Shown here: positions 34,919 through 42,949 of the stretch, piece after piece
Numbering within the stretch: position 1 is the first letter of the stretch
Layout: each line of letters begins with the position of its first letter
Assembly: GCF_018437505.1 (NCBI RefSeq)
Contig: NZ_CP072467.1
Location: 248,001 to 312,000 of the forward strand
Direction of reading: 5' to 3'
DNA length: 64,000 bases
From: Spiractinospora alimapuensis
Lineage (GTDB): Bacteria; Actinomycetota; Actinomycetes; Streptosporangiales; Streptosporangiaceae
Notes under the pieces: model-generated
The model's input: the letters and a program-made list of their open reading frames with translations, nothing else
Database searches by the model: none
What the model was told of the DNA's origin: nothing
Made by a program: the position numbers and the translations under genes

Positions 34919-35098
34919 ATGGAAGTCCCATGGGCGACGGTCAAGACCTGCGGCCAATGTGACGCGACGAACTCCGCGGCCACTCTCAACTGTTTCTACT
35001 GCGGCAACCCACTCCCTCCGAGCCACACGGTCGCGCCGGGCGTGCCGGAGGCACGCCCGGCGAGCATCTGGGAAGGGGTTCAGGCGAGCCCCAAGTAG
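34919..35098 (+). CDS. 59-residue zinc-ribbon protein
   Basis: A small protein with one likely zinc ribbon: Cys-x2-Cys in TCGQCDA and Cys-x2-Cys in CFYCGNP, ten residues apart, followed by a Pro-rich tail (NPLPPSHTVAPGVPEA). The double CxxC plus GNPLP is typical of RanBP2/DUF-type zinc ribbons. AGGAGG lies four to five bases before ATG 34919, a strong ribosome site that sets the start. It stands alone between mshC and the PAC2 gene; partner unknown. Confidence 0.75.
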   Translation: MEVPWATVKTCGQCDATNSAATLNCFYCGNPLPPSHTVAPGVPEARPASIWEGVQASPK

Positions 35099-35163
35099 GC
35101 ATCCGCGCGTCCCAAAGACCCCCGGAACGCGCCCCGAACACCCGGGGGGAGGGGTCGGCCCCG

Positions 35164-36024
35164 TCAGGCGCCCGACCCCTTTCCACCGTCACGGCGTTTC
35201 AGGTAGCGCTCGAAGTCCCGCGCGATCGCGTCACCACTCGCCTCGGGGAGCTCCGCGGCGTCCTTGGCCTCCTCCAGACTGCGCACGTAGCTCGCGACGT
35301 CACTGTCCTCGTCGGCCAGCTCATCCACCCCGCGCTCCCACGCGCGGGCCTCCTCGGGAAGGTCGCCCATGGGCACCGACAGCTCCGCGGCGTCCTCGAC
35401 GCGGCGCAGCAGGGCCAACGTGCCCTTCGGGCAGGGGGGCTGTGCCGCGTAGTGGGGAATCGCCGCCCACAACGACACCGCGTCCATTCCGGCCTCGGTG
35501 AACGCGTCGTGCAGCGCCCCGACCACGCCGGTCGGTCCCTCGTAGGAGGACGTCTCCAGGTCGAGACGGTCGCCCAGTTCCGGGGTGGACACGGTCGCGG
35601 TGACCGGGATCGGGCGGGTGTGCGGGGAGTCCGCTAGGAGGGCGCCCAGCAGGACCACACGGCGCACGCCCAGCCGTTGGGCCACGGTCACGAGCTCGGA
35701 ACAGAACGCCCGCCAACGCATGTTGGGCTCGACCCCGCGCATCAACACCACGTCGCGCTGCGCGCCCTCGGGGCGCGCGACGCTCAGCCGCGTCGCCGGC
35801 CACTGCAGCCCCTGACTCACCCCGTCCACGATCCGCGCCCTGGGGCGCGAGACCTGGAAGTCGTAGTACTCGTCGGACTCGACGGCCACAACCTCCTGGG
35901 TCTCCCAGCGGGACGCGAGGTGCTCGGTGGCGGCACTGGCCGCCTCGCCCGCGTCGTTCCATCCCTCGAACGCGGCCACCATCACTGGCTCAACCAGGTC
36001 GGGCAGGTTCGGGAACTCAGCCAC
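35164..36024 (-). CDS. PAC2-family protein (proteasome assembly chaperone fold)
   Basis: A 286-residue PAC2-domain protein. It contains PVMVAAFEGWNDAGEAASAA near the start, the SRPRARIVDG strand, LMRGVEPNMRWR, VVLLGALLADSPHTRP and YEGPTGVVGALHDA, all typical of actinobacterial PAC2 members, plus a C-terminal helical tail. In eukaryotes the fold assists proteasome assembly. In actinobacteria the role is unproven, though the genome does encode a proteasome. The GTG at 36024 follows a perfect AAAGGAGG. The gene usually neighbours mshC, as here. Confidence 0.9.
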   Translation of the reverse strand: MAEFPNLPDLVEPVMVAAFEGWNDAGEAASAATEHLASRWETQEVVAVESDEYYDFQVSRPRARIVDGVSQGLQWPATRLSVARPEGAQRDVVLMRGVEPNMRWRAFCSELVTVAQRLGVRRVVLLGALLADSPHTRPIPVTATVSTPELGDRLDLETSSYEGPTGVVGALHDAFTEAGMDAVSLWAAIPHYAAQPPCPKGTLALLRRVEDAAELSVPMGDLPEEARAWERGVDELADEDSDVASYVRSLEEAKDAAELPEASGDAIARDFERYLKRRDGGKGSGA

Positions 36025-36231
36025 AGGCCGCCTCCTTTACGCATCGTGGCCCCCGGCGGTCCGTTCTCCGGCGGCGAGACCGGCGGACCACGGCCCACCC
36101 TACGTCCTGTCAACCCTCCCGCTCCGTCTTCACCACAAGGGGATCGACGACCAGGAGTTTTATCGCGGCGTTCGGGGTTACACCGGATGCGCCCGCCGCC
36201 GCCGAGCCCACCGACACTAAAGTGGTGACAC

Positions 36232-39200
36232 ATGAGCTCTCGACCATCCCTGCGTGAGGCCATCGCACGACGAGTCATAGTCGCTGACGGAGCTATGGGA
36301 ACCATGCTCCAGGAACACGACATCACCCTGGACGATTTCCAGGGCCACGATGGCTGCAACGAGATTCTCAACATCACCCGTCCCGACGTCATCCGCCAGA
36401 CGCACGCCGCGTTCTTCGAGGTTGGCTCGGACTGTGTGGAAACCAACACCTTCGGAACCAACTACGCCGCGCTGGGTGAGTATGACATCCCCGAGCGCAC
36501 CTACGAACTCGCCGAGGCCGGCGCGCGCCTCGCCCGCGAGGTCGCCGACGACTACACCACCCCCGACCATCCCCGATTCGTCCTGGGATCCGTCGGCCCC
36601 GGCACCAAGCTTCCCTCGCTGGGCCACGCTCCCTACGCCCTTCTCCGTGACTACTACGAACAGTGCGCCCGCGGTCTGATCGAGGGAGGCGCCGACGCCA
36701 TCCTCGTGGAGACCTGTCAGGACCTGCTGCAGACCAAGGCGGCCGTTCTCGGCGCGCAGCGGGCCCGCACCAGCCTCGGCACCGACACGGTGATCATCGC
36801 CCAGGTCACCGTCGAGACCACCGGCACCATGCTCCTCGGCTCCGAGATCGGGGCCGCGCTCACGACTCTGCGGCCACTGGGCGTGGACGTCGTGGGCATG
36901 AACTGCGCGACCGGGCCGGCGGAGATGAGCGAACACCTGCGCTACCTGGCGCAGCACTCACCGATCCCCATCTCCTGCATGCCCAACGCGGGCCTGCCGG
37001 AGCTGGGCAAGAACGGCGCGGTGTACCCGCTCACCCCCTCGGAGCTCGCCGACGCCCACGACACCTTCACCCGTGACTACGGCCTGAGCATGGTCGGAGG
37101 CTGCTGCGGTACCACACCCGAGCACCTGCGCCAGGTGGTGGAGCGCGTCCAGGGACGGGGCATCACGGACCGGACCCCGGTGTTTGACCCCGCCTCCTCG
37201 TCGCTGTACCAGTCGGTGCCGTTCCGCCAGGACGCGAGCTATCTCGCGGTGGGGGAGCGCACCAACGCCAACGGGTCCAAGAAGTTCCGTGAGGCCATGC
37301 TCGAGGAGCGGTGGGACGACTGCGTGGAGATCGCGCGGGACCAGATCCGTGACGGCGCGCACGTGCTCGACCTCAACATCGACTACGTGGGCCGGGACGG
37401 AACAGCGGACATGCGCGAGCTCGCCTCCCGGTTCGCCACCGCCTCCACCCTGCCCCTCATGCTGGACTCCACCGAGCCGGGCGTCCTGGAGGCCGGGCTG
37501 GAGGCGCTCGGTGGCCGCGCCATCATCAACTCGGTCAACTACGAGGACGGTGACGGGGAGAACTCCCGCTTTACCCGCATCATGCGACTCGTCAAGGAGC
37601 ACGGAGCCGCCGTCGTCGGCCTGTGCATCGACGAGGAGGGCCAGGCCCGGACCCGTGACTGGAAGGTGCGGGTCGCCGAGCGCCTGATCAACGAACTGAA
37701 CGAGAAGTGGGGGATGCGCACCGGTGACATCATCATCGACTGCCTCACCTTCCCCATCACCACCGGGCAGGAGGAGACCCGGCGCGACGGCATCGAGACG
37801 TTGGAGGCCATCCGGGAGCTCAAGCGACGTTTCCCCGAGGTCCAGACCACGCTGGGGCTGTCCAACCTGTCCTTCGGACTGAACCCGGCCGGACGGATCG
37901 TCCTCAACTCGGTGTACCTGCACGAGGCGGTCGAGGCGGGACTGGACTCGGCGATCGTGCACGCGTCGAAGATCCTGCCGATGAACCGTATCCCCGACGA
38001 GCAGCGCCAGGCGGCGCTCGACCTGATCTACGACCGGCGTGAGGGCGACTTCGACCCCCTGTCCCGGTTCATGGAGCTGTTCGAGGGCGTTGACGCCCAG
38101 GCGATGAAGGAGTCCCGCGCCGAGGCACTGGCGGCCCTCCCGCTGTGGGAACGCCTGGAGCGGCGGATCATCGACGGTGAGATGAACGGCATGGACGCCG
38201 ACCTCGACGAGGCCCTCGCAGAGAAGGCCGCCCTGGAGATCGTCAACGACCACCTCCTCGCCGGGATGAAGGTCGTCGGCGAGCTCTTCGGATCCGGCGA
38301 GATGCAGTTGCCGTTCGTGCTGAAGTCGGCGGAGACCATGAAGGGCGCGGTCGCGCACCTCGAGCCCCACATGGAGAAGTCCGACGACGACGGGAAGGGC
38401 CGGATCGTGCTCGCCACCGTCAAGGGCGACGTGCACGACATCGGAAAGAACCTCGTCGACATCATCCTCTCCAACAACGGCTACGACGTCGTCAACATCG
38501 GCATCAAGCAACCGGTGTCGGCGATCCTGGAGGCCGCGGAGGAGAACCGGGCCGACCTCATCGGCATGTCCGGACTCCTGGTCAAATCCACGGTGATCAT
38601 GAAGGAGAACCTCGAGGAGATGAACTCCCGCGGGCTCTCCCAGTTCCCCGTGTTGCTCGGCGGTGCCGCGCTCACCCGTGCCTTCGTGGAGGAGGACCTC
38701 GCCGAGCTGTACGAGGGAGAGGTGCGCTACGCCAAGGACGCGTTCGAGGGGCTGCGGCTCATGGACGCGTTCATGGCGGTGAAACGTGGTGAGGACGGCG
38801 CGGAACTGCCCGCACTGCGCCAGCGCCGCGTGAAGTCCGGCTCCAAGCTCAAGGTGACCGAGCCCGAGGACATGCCGGCACGCAGCGACGTCTCCGTCGT
38901 CAACCCCGTGCCCACGCCACCGTTCTGGGGCGACCGCATCAGCAAGGGAATCCCGCTCGCCGACTACACGGCCTACCTGGACGAACGTGCCACCTTCATG
39001 GGGCAGTGGGGGCTCAAGGCCTCCCGCGCCGCCGACGGCCCCAGCTACGAGGAGCTCGTCGAGACGGAGGGACGGCCCCGGATGCGGATGTGGCTCGACC
39101 GCATCCAGACCGAGGGCTGGCTGGAGGCCGCGGTCGTCTACGGCTACTTCCCGTGCTACAGCGAGGGCGACGACCTGGTCGTCCTCAACGAGGACGGCGC

Positions 39201-39699
39201 GGAACGCACCCGGTTCACCTTCCCGCGCCAGCGCCGCGACCGGCACCTGTGCCTGGCCGACTACTTCAGGCCGAAGGAGTCCGGTGAGACCGACGTCGTC
39301 GCCTTCCAGACGGTGACGGTCGGCTCGGCGATCAGCCGCGCCACACAGAAGCTCTTCGAGGCGAACTCCTACCGCGACTACCTGGAACTGCACGGCCTGA
39401 GTGTGCAGCTCACCGAGGCGCTCGCGGAGTACTGGCACACCCGGGTGCGATCCGAGCTCGGTTTCGCGGGGGAAGATCCCGCGGACATCGAGGCGTTCTT
39501 CAAGTTGGGGTACCGTGGCGCCCGCTTCTCGCTGGGCTACGGAGCCTGCCCCAACCTGGAGGACCGGGCCAAGATCATGAAGCTGCTCGAGCCGGAACGC
39601 GTCGGGGTGACCCTGTCGGAGGAGTTCCAGCTCGTGCCCGAGCAGGCCACCGACGCCATCATCATCCACCATCCCGAGGCGAAGTACTTCAACGCGTGA
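36232..39699 (+). CDS. metH: Cobalamin-dependent methionine synthase
   Basis: A 1155-residue four-module enzyme. The homocysteine/zinc module has MNCATGP and VGGCCGTTPEH. The pterin module has GERTNANGSKKF and DLNIDYVGRDG. The cobalamin module has the lower-ligand His735 in GDVHDIGKN with SGLLVKST. The C-terminal AdoMet activation domain has YFRPKESGE and RGARFSLGYGACPNLEDR. It methylates homocysteine from methyl-THF, supporting SAM supply. The leader is about 200 bases; no cobalamin riboswitch is recognisable. The stop overlaps the next GTG. Confidence 0.96.
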   Translation: MSSRPSLREAIARRVIVADGAMGTMLQEHDITLDDFQGHDGCNEILNITRPDVIRQTHAAFFEVGSDCVETNTFGTNYAALGEYDIPERTYELAEAGARLAREVADDYTTPDHPRFVLGSVGPGTKLPSLGHAPYALLRDYYEQCARGLIEGGADAILVETCQDLLQTKAAVLGAQRARTSLGTDTVIIAQVTVETTGTMLLGSEIGAALTTLRPLGVDVVGMNCATGPAEMSEHLRYLAQHSPIPISCMPNAGLPELGKNGAVYPLTPSELADAHDTFTRDYGLSMVGGCCGTTPEHLRQVVERVQGRGITDRTPVFDPASSSLYQSVPFRQDASYLAVGERTNANGSKKFREAMLEERWDDCVEIARDQIRDGAHVLDLNIDYVGRDGTADMRELASRFATASTLPLMLDSTEPGVLEAGLEALGGRAIINSVNYEDGDGENSRFTRIMRLVKEHGAAVVGLCIDEEGQARTRDWKVRVAERLINELNEKWGMRTGDIIIDCLTFPITTGQEETRRDGIETLEAIRELKRRFPEVQTTLGLSNLSFGLNPAGRIVLNSVYLHEAVEAGLDSAIVHASKILPMNRIPDEQRQAALDLIYDRREGDFDPLSRFMELFEGVDAQAMKESRAEALAALPLWERLERRIIDGEMNGMDADLDEALAEKAALEIVNDHLLAGMKVVGELFGSGEMQLPFVLKSAETMKGAVAHLEPHMEKSDDDGKGRIVLATVKGDVHDIGKNLVDIILSNNGYDVVNIGIKQPVSAILEAAEENRADLIGMSGLLVKSTVIMKENLEEMNSRGLSQFPVLLGGAALTRAFVEEDLAELYEGEVRYAKDAFEGLRLMDAFMAVKRGEDGAELPALRQRRVKSGSKLKVTEPEDMPARSDVSVVNPVPTPPFWGDRISKGIPLADYTAYLDERATFMGQWGLKASRAADGPSYEELVETEGRPRMRMWLDRIQTEGWLEAAVVYGYFPCYSEGDDLVVLNEDGAERTRFTFPRQRRDRHLCLADYFRPKESGETDVVAFQTVTVGSAISRATQKLFEANSYRDYLELHGLSVQLTEALAEYWHTRVRSELGFAGEDPADIEAFFKLGYRGARFSLGYGACPNLEDRAKIMKLLEPERVGVTLSEEFQLVPEQATDAIIIHHPEAKYFNA

Positions 39700-40397
39700 C
39701 AGACACTCCGATCTCACACCCGAGCCCGCCCCTCGCGCCGCACGGCGCGGGCGGCGGGCTCGCCGCCGTCCTCTTCGACATGGACGGCACCCTGCTGGAC
39801 TCCGAGGTGCTGTGGGCCGAGGCGGAGAAGGAGGTGTGCGCGGATCTCGGCTACGTGTGGGGCGACGCCGACCACCACCGTAACCTCGGGAGCCACATCG
39901 AGGCGGTCGCCGCCTACATCGCCGAACGCGCCACCCGACCCGTCTCCGCCGGTCACGTCGCCACGCTCCTGGTCGACAACCTGCGTGGACGGCTGAACAA
40001 CGGTGCGCCGCCCCGCCCCGGGGCCACCCGCCTCCTGGCGGAGGTGGCGGCGTCGCCGGTCCCCGCGGCTCTGGTGACCTCCACCTACCGCCACCTCATC
40101 CGCCCGGCGTTCGGCCCCCTGGGCACCCACCACTTCGACACCGTGGTCGCCGGCGACGAGGTCGACGGCCGCAACAAGCCGCACCCCGAGCCCTACCTGC
40201 GCGCGGTGGCACGCCTGGGGGTCGCGCCGGGCCACTGCGTGGCGCTGGAGGACTCCGCCACCGGGGCGAGGTCCGCCCTCGCGGCGGGCTGCGTCACGGT
40301 GGTCGTCGGCACCTCGTTGACGGTGCCGGAGGGCGTCCACACGGCAGCGTCGTTGGAGGACCTGGACCTGGACCGCCTCCACGCCCTCATCGGCTGA
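39696..40397 (+). CDS. HAD-superfamily phosphatase (beta-phosphoglucomutase-like)
   Basis: A 233-residue HAD subfamily IA hydrolase. Motif I is LFDMDGTLLDSE, motif II LVTSTYRH, and motif III/IV KPHPEPYLRA with ALEDSATGARSALAAG. A cap domain lies between motifs I and II. Phosphosugar phosphatase or mutase activity is typical; here substrate is unknown. The GTG start overlaps the metH stop by four bases (GTGA), so it is co-translated with metH, an arrangement common in actinobacteria. A role in removing a by-product of methionine metabolism would be speculation. Confidence 0.88.
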   Translation: MTDTPISHPSPPLAPHGAGGGLAAVLFDMDGTLLDSEVLWAEAEKEVCADLGYVWGDADHHRNLGSHIEAVAAYIAERATRPVSAGHVATLLVDNLRGRLNNGAPPRPGATRLLAEVAASPVPAALVTSTYRHLIRPAFGPLGTHHFDTVVAGDEVDGRNKPHPEPYLRAVARLGVAPGHCVALEDSATGARSALAAGCVTVVVGTSLTVPEGVHTAASLEDLDLDRLHALIG

Positions 40398-40412
40398 CCC
40401 GTCTCCCGCGAA

Positions 40413-40436
40413 GGCCGTCCCCCTAGGGGGTTGGCC
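40413..40436. terminator. Palindrome CCCCCTAGGGGG with flanking GGCC arms
   Basis: A 12-bp perfect palindrome (40419-40430) is extended by GGCC on each side after two unpaired bases. It stands 16 bases after the HAD gene stop and could end the metH operon, or be an operator for the gene at 40474. Confidence 0.4.
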
Positions 40437-40473
40437 GGATGCGTCGTTTGGGGGCGAGTGTCACACTGGAGGT

Positions 40474-40965
40474 ATGGAGGACCAGATTCAATACGCGGGT
40501 CAGATCCTCGGCGTGACGCTGTTCGTGGTGGGGCTCGTCGTGTCGTGGGTGGTTTGGCGTCGCCGTGGCGCCGCCTACGGACTGAGAGGTGTCGCCTGGT
40601 CTTCACTGATACTCGCGGCCGGTCTCACCGGCCTGATCGACGCCCTGTGGGTGTTCGGCGCCCAGCTCGTCGGTAACGTCCTCAATCCAGTCCTGTGGGC
40701 GGGGCTCGGCACCGGTGGGTTCGCGGTGCTGCTCTACGTCATCTCCGGAGTGATGAAGGCACGCGGGGTCGGGACCAAGGGCCGAGGCGGCAAGGCCGGC
40801 ACCGCCAACGGCGGGACCGACGCGGCACCGCCCAAGGCCGCGCCCTCGGGCAAGGGAGCGGCCGGTCAGGTGGGTTCGGGCTCCGGGTCTGGAGCCGGAG
40901 CTGGAGCCGACGCCGACGACTTCGGCGACATCGAGGCCATCCTGCGCGAGCGCGGGATCTCCTAG
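40474..40965 (+). CDS. Small integral membrane protein with disordered tail
   Basis: A 163-residue protein. Three hydrophobic helices (ILGVTLFVVGLVVSWVVW, WSSLILAAGLTGLIDALWVF, VLWAGLGTGGFAVLLYVISGVM) occupy residues 8-92. A long low-complexity Gly/Ala/Ser tail follows and ends in an acidic helix (DDFGDIEAILRERGIS). The final helix with a conserved IEAILRERGI-like ending is seen in actinobacterial proteins sometimes misnamed cellulose synthase. No enzymatic motif is present. It is followed by a clear hairpin. Confidence 0.75.
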   Translation: MEDQIQYAGQILGVTLFVVGLVVSWVVWRRRGAAYGLRGVAWSSLILAAGLTGLIDALWVFGAQLVGNVLNPVLWAGLGTGGFAVLLYVISGVMKARGVGTKGRGGKAGTANGGTDAAPPKAAPSGKGAAGQVGSGSGSGAGAGADADDFGDIEAILRERGIS

Positions 40966-40989
40966 CAACCCCTCGGTCCCGACGATCCT

Positions 40990-41019
40990 GTGCCGGTCCG
41001 CCCGAGAGCGGACCGGCAC
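40990..41019 (+). terminator. Hairpin terminator
   Basis: A perfect 12-bp stem GTGCCGGTCCGC with its complement and the six-base loop CCGAGA begins 24 bases after the preceding stop and is followed by GGTGGCTTTCG. Confidence 0.75.
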
Positions 41020-41413
41020 GGTGGCTTTCGTAGGCGATCGCCCCTCGGCCACCGTCCACGTCGGACGCGTTCCCCAGCGACCGTCGCGCCCTGGCAGCGG
41101 GGACGGGCACCGGAGGGCGGCGCGCGGACGCTCATCAGACGGAGTCGCCGGCTGGACGGATCCACGTGGGCAGGGGGCCGCCGCCCCCGACGTTCGGCGA
41201 GCCATGTGAGTCAACGGACGCTAGCCGGTCGCGGGTCGAGCCCGTGTGCCGTCACCGTTCAGGACGGCGCGCCTCTCGCGCCCTCACCGCACGGGGGAGC
41301 GGCCGTCGCGGCGCGGGCGACCGCGGTCGCCCTGCCCACGGCCTCCCGCCGCGTTCGGAGGACGAGCCGCGTGTGGTCCTCCCGACGGCCTACGCCCCCG
41401 GTAGCCGAGCCCG
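41020..41413. other. Intergenic, no gene supported
   Basis: About 390 bases between the hairpin and the end of the ThrE-like gene. Open frames here encode Arg/Pro-rich sequence with no domain or ribosome site. No repeat or palindrome of note was seen. Confidence 0.5.
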
Positions 41414-42853
41414 TCACCGGGAAGCGGTGAACCCGCCCCTCGTCCGGCGAGCCGCGGGACGACTCCGCCGTCCCGCGCCGGCGAGGCCCCCGCGCTGGAA
41501 CGCGCGGATCAGCTCGCCACCAAGGTTCGCCCCGGCGCCCAAGGCGAGGCCCACCGCGACCGCCTCCGACAGGCTCAACAGTCCTCCCACACCGTCGCCG
41601 GTGCTGAGTTCGAGCAGTCCCCGGTACAGGATGCTTCCCGGCAGCAGCGGGGCGATGGCGGGAATGATGTAGGGCAAGGCCGGACGCTGGGTCCGCCGCG
41701 CCAACCAGTGCCCGATCACCCCGATCGTGATCGCGCCGATGACCGTGGCCACGACCGAGGGCACACCGAGGCTGTGCCGCATCCAGGCGAAGACCAACCA
41801 GATCAGCACCCCCATCACGCCGATGGCGGGCAGCATCCGCGGCGGGACCGAGAGCGACACGGCGAACGCCATCGCGATCCCGGCCGCGCCCAGCAACACC
41901 GCGATGTTCGTGGGGTCGGTGTCGGCGACGGGGAGGTTGTCCAGCTTCATGTCCACACCGAGGCGTACCGCCAGATAGGCCACGGCACCCACACCGGACA
42001 GGATCGCGCCGAGGGTGAAGAACACCTCCAGCAGTCGGGCCCCCGCGCTGACGTAACTTCCGCCGATGCCGTCCTGGAGACTGGACACCAGCGGACGTCC
42101 GGGAAGCAAGGCCATGATGTTCCCGGTGATCACGGCGCCGGCCTGTACACCCGTGCCGGTCCAGGAGTCCGCGGACAGCAGCGCCACGCCGATCGCGGCG
42201 GAGATCGCCGCCGCCCCCGCCATCTGGTAGAACTCCGCGATGCCGCGCCGGGCGAGGAAGACCGACACCCGTTCCCCCAGCACGGTGGCCACGAACGCGG
42301 CCGCGGCGACGATGAGACCGCCGCCCATCATCACACTCGCGCTCGCGGCGATGAGCCCGAATCCGGTCACCACCAGCATGTTGGTGTAGGGCGAGCGGTC
42401 GTTCTTGATGGCGCGCAGCCGCTGCAGTGCCTCGTCCAGCTCCAACATGCCCAGCGCCGAGTCCTGCACCAGGCGGTGCAGTTCACTGACACGGAAGTAG
42501 TCCAGAGTACGGCGACGGACCACCCGCTCCCCGGTGATCGGGATCTGGTTGGCGCCCGGATGACAGGAGATCGAGATCGCGGTGAACGTCACCGACACTT
42601 CGGTACGGGGAAGCTCGAAGGCGACCGACAGCGACAGCATCGCGTCGTTCACGGCCTCGGTGGCCTCGCCGCTGGCCAGCAGGAGTTCACCGACGCGCAG
42701 GATCAGGTCGATGGCCCGCGGGTCGGGAATCGCCTCAGCCTCGTCATCGAGGTCGTCGTGGGAGTGGCCACCGTCGCCGCCCAGACGCCAGTCCTTCAAC
42801 CGGCTGAGGAACATTCCGTCTCCACGCGAACCCGGCCGACGGGGACGCCGCAT
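41414..42853 (-). CDS. Threonine/serine exporter family protein (ThrE-like)
   Basis: A 479-residue membrane protein. The soluble N-terminal ThrE domain (about residues 45-190) contains DLILRVGELLLASGEATEAV, VSVTFTAISISCHPG and RRRTLDYFRVSELHRLV. Roughly ten transmembrane helices follow, including MMGGGLIVAAAAFVATVLGE, the conserved GNIMALLPGRPLVSSLQDGIGG loop and IIPAIAPLLPGSILYRGL. This full-length architecture matches ThrE of Corynebacterium, which exports threonine and serine by proton motive force. GAGGAGG precedes the ATG. It lies convergent to the gene at 40474. Confidence 0.88.
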   Translation of the reverse strand: MRRPRRPGSRGDGMFLSRLKDWRLGGDGGHSHDDLDDEAEAIPDPRAIDLILRVGELLLASGEATEAVNDAMLSLSVAFELPRTEVSVTFTAISISCHPGANQIPITGERVVRRRTLDYFRVSELHRLVQDSALGMLELDEALQRLRAIKNDRSPYTNMLVVTGFGLIAASASVMMGGGLIVAAAAFVATVLGERVSVFLARRGIAEFYQMAGAAAISAAIGVALLSADSWTGTGVQAGAVITGNIMALLPGRPLVSSLQDGIGGSYVSAGARLLEVFFTLGAILSGVGAVAYLAVRLGVDMKLDNLPVADTDPTNIAVLLGAAGIAMAFAVSLSVPPRMLPAIGVMGVLIWLVFAWMRHSLGVPSVVATVIGAITIGVIGHWLARRTQRPALPYIIPAIAPLLPGSILYRGLLELSTGDGVGGLLSLSEAVAVGLALGAGANLGGELIRAFQRGGLAGAGRRSRPAARRTRGGFTASR

Positions 42854-42949
42854 GACACACCCCTCCTCACGGTCGAAGACAGCGGGTAACGGAATCCAAG
42901 CACTCAGCCAGAGGGAACACGACGTGTCGACTCCTTGTTCCGTCCGGAA

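Noticed and set aside
36025-36231. Cobalamin riboswitch upstream of metH
   Set aside because: The leader is only about 200 bases, and no B12-box-like sequence or typical peripheral stems were recognised.
36958-39717. 919-codon open frame on the minus strand
   Set aside because: It is exactly antisense to metH, whose domains are all recognisable. Its translation is Val/Glu/His/Leu-rich shadow sequence without domains.
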